Source: Thiobacillus sp. 65-1059
GTDB lineage: Bacteria; Pseudomonadota; Gammaproteobacteria; Burkholderiales; Thiobacillaceae
Assembly: GCA_001897675.1 (NCBI GenBank)
Contig: MKUE01000004.1
Span: forward strand, 1 to 62,595
Reading direction: 5' to 3'
DNA: 62,595 nt
Part shown: positions 10,203 through 18,856 of the stretch, one piece after another
How positions within the stretch are numbered: position 1 is the stretch's first letter
Layout: every line of letters begins with the position of its first letter
Program-made: the position numbers and the translations under genes
The notes under the pieces: model-generated
What the model was told of the DNA's origin: nothing
Seen by the model: only the letters and a program-made list of their open reading frames with translations
Database searches by the model: none

Positions 10203-11027
10203 ATGCCGCAACACCAGTACTCCCTCGTTCTGATCCAGCACGAGTCCAACGGTTCCGTTATCGAGCAGCGTGCGAGCGACGGGTACATCAACGCCACTCA
10301 GCTCTGCCAGGTCGCCGGCAAACGCTGGCACAACTATGTTCGGAACGAGACCACCGGGCACTTCCTGCGCGCCCTTGAGGCCAAAACGCGAATTCGCGTT
10401 ATGGAGTTAATTCAAGAGGTTATCAGTGAAGATGGGGTGAAAAGCACGTGGGTGCACCCCAAGGTGGCGATCCATCTGGCCCAGTGGCTGTCGGCCGATT
10501 TCGCCGTCCAGGTGACGGAGTGGGTATATGACTGGGTGAGCGGAGGTGGGGCGCCGCAGATGCGCCCGTCGCTCCCGTACCATATCGAGCGTCACTTGCT
10601 GAACCAGGGTTCCGTGCCGGCTGGCTATTTCAGCATCCTGCAGGAGATGACCCTCACCTTGATCGCGCCGCTTGAGCAGGCCGGCTACACGCTGCCCGAG
10701 AAGCTGGTTCCGGACATTTCTCAGGGCCGCATGTTCTGCAAGCACCTGCGTGACGTGCACGGCATCGACACCAACGCGCTGCCGCAGTACATGCACCGGT
10801 ATCAGGACGGCCGGGTGGTTCCCGCGAAGCTCTACCCCGAGGAAATTCTCGGGGCGTTCCGGAAGTTCCTGCGCGAAGAGTGGATGCCCCGCCAGGCAGC
10901 GGCGTACTTCAAACCTCGTGCGCCCGAGGCTTTACCGTTCCTCGATCGCCTGCCGGCGCTTGCTGGGCCGAACACTGGTGTGGTTGTGGCGACCATCTTT
11001 CCCCGTAAGGGCAAGAAGAAACCCTAA
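10203..11027 (+). CDS. KilA-N domain protein (phage-type DNA-binding)
   Basis: The 274-residue protein contains an N-terminal KilA-N domain (about residues 10-115) with ASDGYINATQLCQVAGKRWHN and the signature WVHPKVAIHLAQWLSADFAV. This domain is known from large DNA viruses and phages, where it is thought to bind nucleic acid. The C-terminal half (about 120-274) is unfamiliar and ends in a basic PRKGKKKP tail. AAGGAT seven bases before the ATG supports the start. It stands alone between mgtE and mtgA, preceded by structured AT-rich DNA and followed by two phage-style hairpin terminators, so acquisition from a mobile element is likely. No phage structural or integration gene is nearby. Confidence 0.85.
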   Translation: MPQHQYSLVLIQHESNGSVIEQRASDGYINATQLCQVAGKRWHNYVRNETTGHFLRALEAKTRIRVMELIQEVISEDGVKSTWVHPKVAIHLAQWLSADFAVQVTEWVYDWVSGGGAPQMRPSLPYHIERHLLNQGSVPAGYFSILQEMTLTLIAPLEQAGYTLPEKLVPDISQGRMFCKHLRDVHGIDTNALPQYMHRYQDGRVVPAKLYPEEILGAFRKFLREEWMPRQAAAYFKPRAPEALPFLDRLPALAGPNTGVVVATIFPRKGKKKP

Positions 11028-11045
11028 ACCAGCACTTTTCTCCCT

Positions 11046-11061
11046 ACCCGCGATAGCGGGT
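11046..11061 (+). terminator. Short hairpin ACCCGC-GATA-GCGGGT after the KilA-N gene
   Basis: A 6-bp perfect stem with a GATA loop followed by TT lies 19 bases after the KilA-N stop. It is probably the weaker of two tandem terminators. Confidence 0.55.
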
Positions 11062-11068
11062 TTCTACG

Positions 11069-11092
11069 GCCCGCCATTGCGCGGGCTTTTTT
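11069..11092 (+). terminator. Rho-independent terminator of the KilA-N gene
   Basis: Stem GCCCGC (11069-11074) with GCGGGC (11081-11086), loop CATTGC, followed directly by six T residues. This is a classical intrinsic terminator for the plus-strand KilA-N transcript. Confidence 0.85.
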
Positions 11093-11340
11093 CCGTCCAT
11101 TGGTTAACGTGGTGAACTCAAAAATGCTTAGGTCGATTCAGGTCGGGCTTACACCCGAAAAAATGGAAGCATCCGGCCAGAACACAGAATATCCAATGCC
11201 TAGTCTTGGATGACATTGGCCGATGAGGGGCATCCAGACTAGCGTCACCTTTGGTCGAGCATCGGGCGATCAGTCTAGGTCACTCCAAGTGTCCGTTCTT
11301 GCCCAGAAATGGTGAGCCTGAATCGGCCTGTTGAGTCGAG
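11093..11340. other. Intergenic tail of the KilA-N island
   Basis: No gene is visible between the KilA-N terminators and the mtgA stop. The only structure found is the long inverted repeat at 11200-11242. Base composition is mixed and less GC-rich than mtgA. This region is the downstream flank of the mtgA transcript, which comes from the other strand. Confidence 0.55.
11200..11242. repeat. Imperfect inverted repeat with 12-bp arms
   Basis: CTAGTCTTGGATG (11200-11212) pairs with CATCCAGACTAG (11231-11242) with one bulged T, around an 18-base loop. It lies about 100 bases past the mtgA stop in the direction of mtgA transcription. It may act as a 3' RNA structure or be the scar of a mobile element. 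Confidence 0.5.
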
Positions 11341-12042
11341 TCAGCGCGGCACCTGCGAATACCCCATATACCGCTTGATCGCAGCCACGCGCTTCTGATA
11401 CGCCCGCGAACTGCGGTGGTTCTCGTACCAGCGCGGGTTGGGCACCATCGCGGCCATACGGGCGGCCTGGTCGCGGCTGAGGTTGGCGGCGGAGGTCTTG
11501 TAGTAGCGGCGGGCGGCGGCTTCGGCGCCGTAGATGCCGTTGCCCCATTCGATGACGTTCAGATACACCTCGAGGATGCGGCGCTTGCTCCAGGTGGCTT
11601 CGATCATCAGGGTGATGACGGCTTCCTGGCCCTTGCGGATGAAGCTGCGCTCGCCGGAGAGGAACAGGTTCTTGGCGAGCTGCTGGCTGATGGTCGAGCC
11701 GCCGGCGACGAGGCGCCCTTTCTTCAGGTTTTTTTCGACCGCTTTCTGGATGCCCTCGACGTCGAAGCCCTCGTGTTCGATGAATTTGGCGTCCTCGGCA
11801 GCGACGATGGCGCGCTTCAGATGGATGGAAATGCGCTCGTAGGGCACCCACTGGTGGCGCAGCTCGGCGTCCGGATTCTTGTCCTGCTGGCGCGCCAGGC
11901 CGGCCGCCATGAACGAGGTGGAGGTGGGGTTGTGATCGATCCACCACAGCACGTGCGCGAAGATCCACACCTGATACAGCAGCACCAGCGCGATCGCCGC
12001 GGCGATGCCCTTGCCGAGCCAGCGCAATGCGGTGCGGATCAC
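11341..12042 (-). CDS. mtgA: Monofunctional biosynthetic peptidoglycan transglycosylase
   Basis: The inner-membrane GT51 enzyme polymerises lipid II into glycan strands without a transpeptidase domain. The 233-residue protein has one N-terminal membrane helix, the catalytic [14 protein letters not shown] motif, [15 protein letters not shown], and [18 protein letters not shown] choose the GTG start at 12042 because it gives the correct N-terminus and overlaps the aroE stop as GTGA, implying coupling. Length is normal for MtgA. The aroE-mtgA pairing is common in betaproteobacteria. Confidence 0.95.
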   Translation of the reverse strand: MIRTALRWLGKGIAAAIALVLLYQVWIFAHVLWWIDHNPTSTSFMAAGLARQQDKNPDAELRHQWVPYERISIHLKRAIVAAEDAKFIEHEGFDVEGIQKAVEKNLKKGRLVAGGSTISQQLAKNLFLSGERSFIRKGQEAVITLMIEATWSKRRILEVYLNVIEWGNGIYGAEAAARRYYKTSAANLSRDQAARMAAMVPNPRWYENHRSSRAYQKRVAAIKRYMGYSQVPR

Positions 12043-12890
12043 GTGCGGAGCCCCCGCAGGGGGGACGCCGCCAGACTCTCGCCTTCCAGGCGGTCTTGGC
12101 GCAGGTTCGCGATGACGGGCGCGGTGTCGGGCCGCACGCCGCGCCACAGGTAAAACGCTTCGGCCGCCTGCTCCACCAGCATGCCGAGGCCGTCGGCCGT
12201 CGCTGCGCCGTGCGCGCGGGCGAAGCCGAGGAAAGGCGTGTCGCGCCCGTACATCATGTCGTAGGCCAGGGCGCCCGCGGCGAACACGCGCGGCGACAGC
12301 GGCGGCAACTCGCCGGCCAGACTGGCGGCGGTGGCGTTGATGATGAGGTCGAATGGGGTGTCGAGGCCGTCGAAACCGCAGGCGGCGACGCCGCGGCCGA
12401 ACAGCCCGGCGAGTTCCTGTGCCCGGCTGACGGTGCGGTTGGCGATGACGAGTGCGGCGGGCGCCTGCTCCAGCAGCGGTTCGATCACGCCGCGCGCCGC
12501 GCCGCCGGCACCGAGCAGCAGGATGCGCTTGCTGGCGAGCGTGCAATGCAGGTTGCGGGTGAGATCGGCCACCAGTCCGGCGCCGTCGGTGTTGTCGCCG
12601 CGGATGCCGCCGGCATCGAACGTCAGCGTGTTCACCGCGCCGGCCCGTTCGGCGCGCGGACTGCGGCGGTTCGCCAGGGCAAACGCCTGTTCCTTGAACG
12701 GCACCGTGACGTTGGCGCCGCGCCCGCCCGCCGCCACGAACTGCGCCACGCTGTCGGCAAAGCCGTCCTTCGGCGCGAGGATCGCCTCGTACGTCATGTC
12801 CTGCCCGGTTTGACGGGCAAACGCGGCGTGGATCAGCGGGGATTTGGAATGGGCAATCGGGTGCCCGAATACGGCGTAACGGTCGGTCAT
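12039..12890 (-). CDS. aroE: Shikimate dehydrogenase
   Basis: AroE reduces 3-dehydroshikimate to shikimate with NADPH in aromatic amino-acid biosynthesis. The 283 residues show the substrate motif [14 protein letters not shown] at the N-terminus and the nucleotide-binding loop [10 protein letters not shown] in the middle. The Asn/Thr of GDNTDGAG is the usual shikimate-binding region. The stop overlaps the mtgA start (GTGA). Length and motifs are normal. Confidence 0.96.
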   Translation of the reverse strand: MTDRYAVFGHPIAHSKSPLIHAAFARQTGQDMTYEAILAPKDGFADSVAQFVAAGGRGANVTVPFKEQAFALANRRSPRAERAGAVNTLTFDAGGIRGDNTDGAGLVADLTRNLHCTLASKRILLLGAGGAARGVIEPLLEQAPAALVIANRTVSRAQELAGLFGRGVAACGFDGLDTPFDLIINATAASLAGELPPLSPRVFAAGALAYDMMYGRDTPFLGFARAHGAATADGLGMLVEQAAEAFYLWRGVRPDTAPVIANLRQDRLEGESLAASPLRGLRT

Positions 12891-12946
12891 GGCGGCCGTA
12901 TTCTAACTGTTGATGCGCGCATTGCCTCCTGCCGCGATGCCGGCGA

Positions 12947-13402
12947 TCAGGTTTGCGCCCAGGGCAGGTCGCGTCGTTTCCAGCCGTTCAATTCGTTGCG
13001 GTGGCCGGTGGCCTTGTTGAGGTCGCCCTCGAAGCCTTCCAGCACGTTGTAGCAATGGTTGCGGCCGGCTTCGGTGCAGGCGGCGGCCGCCCGGTGCGAC
13101 CGCGCGCCGTTGCGGCAGATGAACAGCAGCAGGGATTCCGGGTCGGTGGCCTGCGCCAGCTGAACCAGAAAATGGGGGTTGGAAACCCAGCCCGGCCAGG
13201 ACTGCCACTCGATGTGCAGCGCCGCGGGAATGACGCCGTTCAATTCGAGTTCGGCCCGCGAACGCACGTCGATCAGACGTGCCCCCGGCGCGCGTTGCAA
13301 CAATTCATGCGCTTCATGTGGCAGCAGGGCGCCGGCGAAAGACCAGGCATGGGTTTGACTGCGGCTGTGGGCGGCGTCGAGCAACTCGGTGATGCGTCCC
13401 AT
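12947..13402 (-). CDS. Rhodanese-like sulfurtransferase domain protein
   Basis: This single-domain cytoplasmic rhodanese of 151 residues has the CH2A-like LIDVRSRAEL and the active-site loop around Cys96, CRNGARSHRAA. Such proteins carry a persulfide on the catalytic Cys and pass sulfur to acceptors; the acceptor here is unknown. I choose the start MGRITELLDAA because AAGGAG lies just upstream, whereas a longer in-frame reading runs into the glnA regulatory region. It is divergent from glnA across a 280-bp intergenic region. Confidence 0.88.
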   Translation of the reverse strand: MGRITELLDAAHSRSQTHAWSFAGALLPHEAHELLQRAPGARLIDVRSRAELELNGVIPAALHIEWQSWPGWVSNPHFLVQLAQATDPESLLLFICRNGARSHRAAAACTEAGRNHCYNVLEGFEGDLNKATGHRNELNGWKRRDLPWAQT

Positions 13403-13457
13403 GACGGACTCCTTTTTTCTTGATTCAAGTATATGAAAGCCGGTGTCCGATGCAATT

Positions 13458-13474
13458 TGCACCAATGTGGTGCG
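13458..13474. promoter_or_regulatory. NtrC (NR-I) binding site, distal
   Basis: TGCACC-N5-GGTGCG differs from the consensus TGCACC-N5-GGTGCA at the last base only. It lies about 105 bp upstream of the sigma-54 promoter of glnA, a typical enhancer distance. Confidence 0.8.
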
Positions 13475-13522
13475 CAACAGGATGGCTATGCGTTTTTTCG
13501 GTGCGTGAATCCCGGCTGATTC

Positions 13523-13539
13523 TGCACTATCCTGCTGCA
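13523..13539. promoter_or_regulatory. NtrC binding site, proximal
   Basis: TGCACT-N5-GCTGCA is a close match to the NtrC consensus. With the distal site it forms the tandem enhancer expected upstream of a glnA sigma-54 promoter. Confidence 0.65.
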
Positions 13540-13579
13540 TAGGCCTTATGGCACAATGGTTCGACCCTGATTTTTCGCA

Positions 13580-13595
13580 TGGCACGGTTGCTGCT
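13580..13595 (+). promoter_or_regulatory. Sigma-54 promoter of glnA
   Basis: TGGCACG at 13580-13586 and CTGCT around 13591-13595 give the invariant GG-N10-GC spacing of sigma-54 promoters. A transcript would start near 13606 and leave about a 77-base leader before glnA. A second TGGCAC at 13549 lacks the GC at the correct distance. Confidence 0.75.
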
Positions 13596-13682
13596 AACAG
13601 TCTTCCGTGTGGCGTTTGGCGTGGCTGCTGCGGGCGGCGCGCAACGCTGTCATTCAATCCATTTCAGTTTGAGGAGTTCAGC

Positions 13683-15092
13683 ATGGCCGTGGCCAATGTG
13701 ATCAAGATGATTCAGGACAACGAAGTGAAATTCGTTGACTTGCGCTTTACCGATACCCGCGGCAAGGAACAGCATGTTTCCATTCCCTCGCGATTCGTCA
13801 CCGAAGAATGGTTCGAGGATGGCCATCCCTTCGATGGCTCGTCGATCGCCGGCTGGAAAGGCATTCAGGCGTCCGACATGCTGCTGAAGGCCGACCCGGA
13901 AACGGCCTATATGGACCCCTTCTTCGACGAGCCCACCCTGATCCTGACCTGCGACGTGATCGAGCCGTCAGACGGCAAGGGCTACGAGCGCGACCCGCGT
14001 TCGGTGGCCAGGCGCGCCGAAGCGTATCTGAAGTCGACCGGCATCGCCGATACCGCCTACTTCGGCCCGGAACCCGAGTTCTTCATTTTCGATTCCATCA
14101 CCTGGCACGACGGCCTGTCGGGCTGCGGCGTGAAAATCAATTCCGAGGAAGCGTCGTGGTCGTCCGCCGAGAAATTCGAGAACGGCAACACCGGCCACCG
14201 CCCCGGCATCAAGGGCGGCTATTTCCCGGTACCCCCCGTCGACAGCCTGCAGGATATCCGCGCCGCCATGGTGCTGGCGCTGGAAGAAGCCGGCGTCCCG
14301 GTGGAGGTGTTCCACCACGAAGTGGCGACCGCCGGCCAGTGCGAAATCGGCACCCAGTTCAGCACGCTGACCAAGCGCGCCGACTGGACGCAGATCCTGA
14401 AGTACATCGTGCACAACGTCGCCCATGCCTACGGCAAGACCGCGACTTTCATGCCCAAGCCCATCGTCGGCGACAACGGCTCCGGCATGCACGTGCACAT
14501 GTCGCTGTGGAAGGACGGCAAGAACCTGTTCGCGGGCAACGGCTATGCCGGCCTGTCCGAACTGAGCCTGTACTACATCGGCGGCATCATCAAGCATGCC
14601 AAGGCGCTGAACGCGATCACCAACCCGTCGACCAACTCGTACAAACGTCTGGTGCCCGGCTTCGAGGCCCCGGTGATGCTGGCCTATTCCGCGCGCAACC
14701 GCTCGGCCTCGATTCGCATCCCGATTTCCTCCAGCGAAAAGGCGCGCCGCATCGAAACCCGTTTCCCGGATCCCACCGCCAACCCGTACCTGTGCTTTGC
14801 CGCGCTGATGATGGCCGGCCTCGACGGCATCCAGAACAAGATCCACCCCGGCGATCCGTCGGACAAGGACTTGTACGACCTGCCGCCGGAAGAGGACGCG
14901 AAGGTCCCGAAAGTCTGCCACAGCCTGGAAATGGCGCTGGAAGAGCTCGACAAGGATCGCGAGTTCCTCACCCGCGGCGGCGTGTTCACCAACGACATGA
15001 TCGATGCCTACATCGCGCTGAAGATGGAGGAAGTCACTAGGTTCCGCATGACCACGCACCCGGTCGAGTTCGCGATGTACTACTCGCTGTAA
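13683..15092 (+). CDS. glnA: Glutamine synthetase type I
   Basis: This dodecameric enzyme makes glutamine from glutamate, ammonia and ATP. The 469-residue protein has the [10 protein letters not shown] segment, the metal/ATP motifs [10 protein letters not shown] and [12 protein letters not shown], and the adenylylation-site Tyr398 in [10 protein letters not shown], so GlnE-type covalent control is likely. The start [17 protein letters not shown] follows GAGGAG; longer in-frame readings upstream cross the promoter and are rejected. Two NtrC sites and a sigma-54 promoter upstream, with ntrBC downstream, show nitrogen control. Confidence 0.98.
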   Translation: MAVANVIKMIQDNEVKFVDLRFTDTRGKEQHVSIPSRFVTEEWFEDGHPFDGSSIAGWKGIQASDMLLKADPETAYMDPFFDEPTLILTCDVIEPSDGKGYERDPRSVARRAEAYLKSTGIADTAYFGPEPEFFIFDSITWHDGLSGCGVKINSEEASWSSAEKFENGNTGHRPGIKGGYFPVPPVDSLQDIRAAMVLALEEAGVPVEVFHHEVATAGQCEIGTQFSTLTKRADWTQILKYIVHNVAHAYGKTATFMPKPIVGDNGSGMHVHMSLWKDGKNLFAGNGYAGLSELSLYYIGGIIKHAKALNAITNPSTNSYKRLVPGFEAPVMLAYSARNRSASIRIPISSSEKARRIETRFPDPTANPYLCFAALMMAGLDGIQNKIHPGDPSDKDLYDLPPEEDAKVPKVCHSLEMALEELDKDREFLTRGGVFTNDMIDAYIALKMEEVTRFRMTTHPVEFAMYYSL

Positions 15093-15112
15093 ATGCGCTG
15101 CATGCAGTGAGA

Positions 15113-15135
15113 GGGGCGGCTGCGGCCGCCCTTTT
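15113..15135 (+). terminator. Rho-independent terminator of glnA
   Basis: GGGCGGC (15114-15120) pairs with GCCGCCC (15125-15131) around TGCG and is followed by TTTT. It lies 21 bases past the glnA stop. Confidence 0.85.
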
Positions 15136-15207
15136 GCGTTGTCCGGCAGGGCGGTCAAGATTGCCCGGTTTGGGCCGTTAACGAACGGGTACGCTACACT
15201 CGGCCCT

Positions 15208-15678
15208 ATGCAAACTGCCCGCTTTTTCTTTCTGTTGTGCTTGATTCCGGCGGCGTCCGCGCAGGCGGAAATCTACAAGTACGTCGACGAAAACGGCCAG
15301 GTGACGTTTACCGACGTCTACAAGAAGGGCGCCAAGCGCATCGATCTGCCTGGCGCCCCGGCGCCGCTGCCGGGGGGCGGCAAAGCGTCCCGGCGCGCCT
15401 CCTACAGTCCCAGTCCGGCGGATTTTCCGCGCATCGACGCGGGCACGCAGAAACGCCGCGACGACATCCGCCGCCAGGTATTGCAGGACGAAATTTCCGG
15501 CGAGCGCCGCAACGCCGACGAGGCGCGCCGCCAGTTGGCGCTGGGCGAGCGCCTGCAGCCGGGCGAGCGCGCGACCGACGCCACCTATCTCAATCGCGTG
15601 AACAAGTTGCGTGCCAGCGTGCAGCAGCACGAACAGAATATCGCCTCCATCCAGCGCGAGCTGGCCAATCTGAAGTAA
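15208..15678 (+). CDS. Secreted DUF4124 domain protein
   Basis: The 156-residue protein has a clear signal peptide (MQTARFFFLLCLIPAASA-QA, probable cleavage after ASA). It is followed by the small DUF4124 motif EIYKYVDENGQVTFTDVYKKGAKRIDL, a proline/basic linker, and a long charged helical region (about residues 75-156) that could form a coiled coil. The function of DUF4124 proteins is unknown. It lies between glnA and ntrB, a common place for this family in betaproteobacteria. An upstream in-frame start is rejected because it would precede the signal peptide and overlap the glnA leader-side DNA. Confidence 0.85.
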   Translation: MQTARFFFLLCLIPAASAQAEIYKYVDENGQVTFTDVYKKGAKRIDLPGAPAPLPGGGKASRRASYSPSPADFPRIDAGTQKRRDDIRRQVLQDEISGERRNADEARRQLALGERLQPGERATDATYLNRVNKLRASVQQHEQNIASIQRELANLK

Positions 15679-15706
15679 GCCGGCGCGGGGCCTGATTGCA
15701 AAGAGA

Positions 15707-15785
15707 CTAAAGCACCAACAGCCACGCTCCACCCGCACGGAGCAGGCCGTGGCTGTAAGGCGCTAAAGCACCAACAGCTACGCTC
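15707..15785 (+). repeat. 23-bp direct repeat, two copies, upstream of ntrB
   Basis: Bases 15707-15729 and 15763-15785 are the same 23-mer with one C/T difference (it begins CTAAAGCACCAACAGC). They are 56 bp apart. The second copy runs directly into the -24 element of a sigma-54 promoter. Each contains GCACC, half of an NtrC site. The repeat looks like a local promoter-region duplication. Confidence 0.8.
15719..15755 (+). terminator. Stem-loop between the DUF4124 gene and ntrB
   Basis: CAGCCACG (15719-15726) pairs perfectly with CGTGGCTG (15748-15755), and inside it GCTCC pairs with GGAGC. There is no T-run, so it may be an attenuator or RNA-stability element rather than a true terminator for the DUF4124 transcript. 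Confidence 0.45.
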
Positions 15786-15800
15786 TGGCACAATCGGTGC
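15786..15800 (+). promoter_or_regulatory. Sigma-54-type promoter upstream of ntrB
   Basis: TGGCAC and TGC in TGGCACAATCGGTGC have exact GG-N10-GC spacing. The transcript would begin near 15811, almost at the ntrB start codons, so an ntrB mRNA from here would be nearly leaderless or begin translation at a downstream ATG. Confidence 0.55.
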
Positions 15801-15806
15801 TTCACT

Positions 15807-16976
15807 GTGCGTATGAGCATGATGTCCCCGACTGCCCCCGACTTTTCCGGTCTCGACTGCCTGTCCACCGGCGCGCTGGTGCTGGGTGCCGACGGCAGGA
15901 TCGTGTACGTCAACCCGGCTGCCGAGAGCCTGCTTGGCGTGTCGGGCGCATTGCTGGCGGGCGATCATGTCGAGCGGGTGTTCGAGCGCAGCCCCGAGCT
16001 GCTGGCGGCGATCCGGACCGCGCGCAGCGAACTGGAAACGGTCATCGAATACGAGCTCGATGTGGCGGCGAGCGGCCATCCGCCGATTCGCCTCGGCTGC
16101 AGCATTTCACCGCTGGATGCACCGGCGCATGCCGTATTGATCGAAATGCGCGCGGTCGATCCGCATCTGCGCATCGCCCGGCTGGAGCAGACGCGCCTGC
16201 AGCAGGAGGCCAACCGCGAATTGCTGCGCAACCTGGCGCACGAGATCAAAAATCCGCTCGGCGGCATTCGCGGCGCGGCGCAATTGCTGGAACGCGAACT
16301 GCCGCGCGAGTCCCTGCGCGAATACACGCAGGTCATCATCAAGGAATCCGACCGTTTGCAATCGCTGACTGAGCGTTTGCTGACGCCGCACCGCACGCCC
16401 CGTTTTGGTGCAGTGAATATCCATGAGGTGCTGGAACGGGTGCGCAGCCTGATCCTGGCTGAAACGCCGGGCGTGACCTTGCGGCGCGACTACGACACCA
16501 GCTTGCCGGAAATCCGTGCCGACGCCGAACAGTTGATCCAGGCCACGCTCAATATCGCACGCAACGCCGTGCAGGCAATGCACGGTAACGGGCATGGGCA
16601 CGGTAACGGGCATGGGCACGGTAACGGGCATGGGCACGGTAACGGGCATGGGCACGGTAACGGGCATGGGCACGGTAACGGGCACGGCCAGAGCCAGGGC
16701 GAGATCGTTTTCAAGACCCGGGTGGCGCGCCAGATTACGCTGGAAAGCCGGCGTTACCGCCTGGGCCTGCGCGTCGAGATCATCGACAATGGCCCCGGCG
16801 TGCCGGAGGATATCCGCGAGCAGATTTTCTATCCGCTGGTGTCGGGACGCGAAGGCGGCAGTGGTCTTGGGCTGGCGGTCGCGCAGACGCTGATCGTGCA
16901 GAACCACGGCACCATCGACTGCGAAAGCAGTCCCGGACATACCGTGTTCGCGATTTTTCTACCCTTTCCTGCCTGA
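15807..16976 (+). CDS. ntrB: Nitrogen regulation sensor histidine kinase NtrB, with a His/Gly/Asn repeat insert
   Basis: NtrB phosphorylates or dephosphorylates NtrC according to PII status. Up to 389 residues comprise an N-terminal PAS domain (about 20-125), the H-box LAHEIKNPLGGIRG with His145, an N-box NIARNAVQAM, and the ATP-lid motifs DNGPGVPEDI and GREGGSGLGLAVAQ. Residues 259-294, between the N-box and the next strand, are six copies of HGNGHG encoded by an 18-bp tandem repeat, which ordinary NtrB proteins lack. The start is uncertain: GTG 15807 or ATG at 15813, 15819 or 15822, with no strong ribosome site. ntrC follows after 5 bp. Confidence 0.93.
   Translation: MRMSMMSPTAPDFSGLDCLSTGALVLGADGRIVYVNPAAESLLGVSGALLAGDHVERVFERSPELLAAIRTARSELETVIEYELDVAASGHPPIRLGCSISPLDAPAHAVLIEMRAVDPHLRIARLEQTRLQQEANRELLRNLAHEIKNPLGGIRGAAQLLERELPRESLREYTQVIIKESDRLQSLTERLLTPHRTPRFGAVNIHEVLERVRSLILAETPGVTLRRDYDTSLPEIRADAEQLIQATLNIARNAVQAMHGNGHGHGNGHGHGNGHGHGNGHGHGNGHGHGNGHGQSQGEIVFKTRVARQITLESRRYRLGLRVEIIDNGPGVPEDIREQIFYPLVSGREGGSGLGLAVAQTLIVQNHGTIDCESSPGHTVFAIFLPFPA
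16581..16688 (+). repeat. 18-bp in-frame tandem repeat inside ntrB (six copies)
   Basis: The unit CACGGTAACGGGCATGGG occurs five times perfectly (16581-16670), then once with two synonymous changes (16671-16688). Each copy encodes HGNGHG. Because the unit is a multiple of three, copy-number change would not break the frame. Confidence 0.97.
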
Positions 16977-16981
16977 ACATC

Positions 16982-18400
<1,419 letters not shown>

Positions 18401-18426
18401 CTCGCCGGGGGCTTGAAGCGGCAACA

Positions 18427-18453
18427 AAAAAGCCGACACGCAGTCGGCTTTTT
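18427..18453. terminator. Bidirectional rho-independent terminator between ntrC and grxD
   Basis: AAAAGCCGAC (18428-18437) pairs with GTCGGCTTTT (18443-18452) around a 5-base loop. The A-run and T-run let it terminate both the plus-strand ntrBC and the minus-strand grxD transcripts. Confidence 0.9.
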
Positions 18454-18472
18454 GCGTGGCGCGGACGGCGCG

Positions 18473-18793
18473 TCAGGCGGCCTGCGCTTCTTCCAGCAAC
18501 TTCTGGATCTCGCCCTTCTGGTACATCTCGATCATGATGTCGGAGCCGCCGATCAGTTCGCCCTTGACGTAGAGCTGCGGGAAGGTCGGCCAGTTGGCGT
18601 AGTACTTCAGGTTTTCGAAGATTTCCGGATCGGCCAGCACGTTCACCGCCAGAAAATCCTTCAGGCCGCAGGCCTGCAGCACTTGCGCCGCACGCGACGA
18701 AAAACCGCATTGCGGAAACTGCGGCGTGCCTTTCATGTACAGCACGACGGTATTGTTGGTGACTTGGTCACGAATGCGATCGAGGGGGGTCAT
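18473..18793 (-). CDS. grxD: Monothiol glutaredoxin (Grx4 type)
   Basis: The 106-residue protein has the monothiol active site CGFS with Cys29 in PQFPQCGFS, and the glutathione-binding TFPQLYVKGELIGGSDI region. Monothiol glutaredoxins of this type bind and transfer [2Fe-2S] clusters with glutathione. Length and motifs are normal. It converges with ntrC at the shared terminator. A good purine-rich ribosome site (AGGAGCC) precedes the ATG. Confidence 0.96.
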   Translation of the reverse strand: MTPLDRIRDQVTNNTVVLYMKGTPQFPQCGFSSRAAQVLQACGLKDFLAVNVLADPEIFENLKYYANWPTFPQLYVKGELIGGSDIMIEMYQKGEIQKLLEEAQAA

Positions 18794-18856
18794 GGCAGGC
18801 TCCTGGATAATACTTGACTGGAATGCTCGGGAATTATACGCGCGGCGAAATCGGCG

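Noticed and set aside
13549-13564. TGGCAC at 13549 as the glnA sigma-54 promoter
   Set aside because: The base pair at the -12 position is CG, not GC; the 13580 site has exact spacing.
13548-13682. N-terminal extension of glnA
   Set aside because: It crosses the sigma-54 promoter and leader, and the family start [10 protein letters not shown] is preceded by GAGGAG.
16581-16688. Tandem repeats considered as a CRISPR array
   Set aside because: The repeats are contiguous 18-mers without spacers and are in frame within ntrB, so this is a coding tandem repeat.
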